In this document: in pieces, positions 13,467-13,546 of the stretch
How the letters are laid out: each line of letters starts with the position of its first letter
How positions within the stretch are numbered: the stretch's first letter is position 1
Source: CAVPRW01 sp046727435 [NCBI: bacterium]
GTDB taxonomy: Bacteria; Tectomicrobia; Entotheonellia; J063
Direction: 5' to 3'
DNA length: 13,546 nt
NCBI GenBank assembly: GCA_046727435.1
Contig: JBKPCR010000256.1
Coordinates: 1-13,546 of the forward strand
Program-made: the position numbers and the translations under genes
Notes under the pieces: model-generated
What the model saw: the letters and a program-made list of their open reading frames with translations, nothing else
Told to the model about the DNA's origin: nothing
Database searches by the model: none

Positions 13467-13546
13467 TATGCCGGGTGTTCAGCCAGCACTTGACAGAGTG
13501 GCGAGCCGCGTCTTTGTAACGCGGCCAGATAGGTTCGCTCGTGATA
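13466..13546 (-). CDS. C-terminal end of a gene running off the window
   Basis: The minus strand is open from the window edge to a TAA at 13466-13468, giving 26 residues that look protein-like (HERTYLAALQRRGSPLCQVL). The perfect stem-loop immediately after the stop supports a real gene end. Too short to assign a family. Confidence 0.35.
   Translation of the reverse strand, partial: YHERTYLAALQRRGSPLCQVLAEHPA

Overview
The window comes from a GC-rich, probably large-genome Gram-negative bacterium. The gene types (the TPR tail of an ATPase/cyclase-type regulator, a YadA-head-like repeat protein, many recombinase and IS remnants) recall Tectomicrobia/Entotheonella-like or other complex soil or marine bacteria. 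That placement is inference from general familiarity, not from a marker gene. All functional calls come from motifs read by eye; no database search was possible. The window is strongly accessory in character, and every confident gene except one lies on the minus strand.

Layout. (1) 16-2068 is a graveyard: the C-terminal TPR part of a large regulator, fused to a DDE transposase that has lost its 3' part and has an in-frame TGA, followed by the C-terminal part of a secreted propeller/Ig-like protein that lacks its start. (2) 2100-2440 is non-coding, with a cluster of ~22-bp repeats and a 19-bp inverted repeat. (3) 2760-6086 holds three well-formed minus-strand enzyme genes: an acyl-CoA-dehydrogenase-fold flavoenzyme, a shikimate-dehydrogenase-like oxidoreductase and a SAM methyltransferase. 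(4) 6446-8342 is a secreted vanadium-haloperoxidase/PAP2-type enzyme bracketed by a 53-bp inverted repeat with one mismatch. (5) 8353-8469 is a second, inverted copy of the repeat cluster in (2). (6) 8542-12226 is a compact unit whose two boundary regions contain related palindromic sequences. In transcription order it carries a serine recombinase, an excisionase-like HTH antitoxin, a RelE/ParE toxin, an amber-interrupted protein with two DNA-binding modules, and an AT-rich polytopic membrane protein of unknown function. (7) 12230-12640 is non-coding, with GC-rich repeats and hairpins. (8) 12639-13301 (+) is a membrane-anchored coiled-coil protein with YadA-head-like repeats, convergent with the end of a further minus-strand gene at the window edge; a perfect 11-bp stem-loop lies between them.

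How the genes may work together. Recombinase, antitoxin and toxin are translationally coupled by one-base stop/start overlaps (TAATG, TAGTG), so they behave as one operon that could stabilise the 3.7-kb unit. The same operon contains 9-bp periodic ACGTTC repeats in two coding positions and one leader position, which could be binding sites for the encoded DNA-binding proteins. The enzyme genes look like a small tailoring or catabolic set flanked by inverted repeats; no substrate can be assigned.

The most noteworthy candidates are the 3.7-kb recombinase/toxin-antitoxin/membrane-protein unit and the haloperoxidase gene inside a long inverted repeat.
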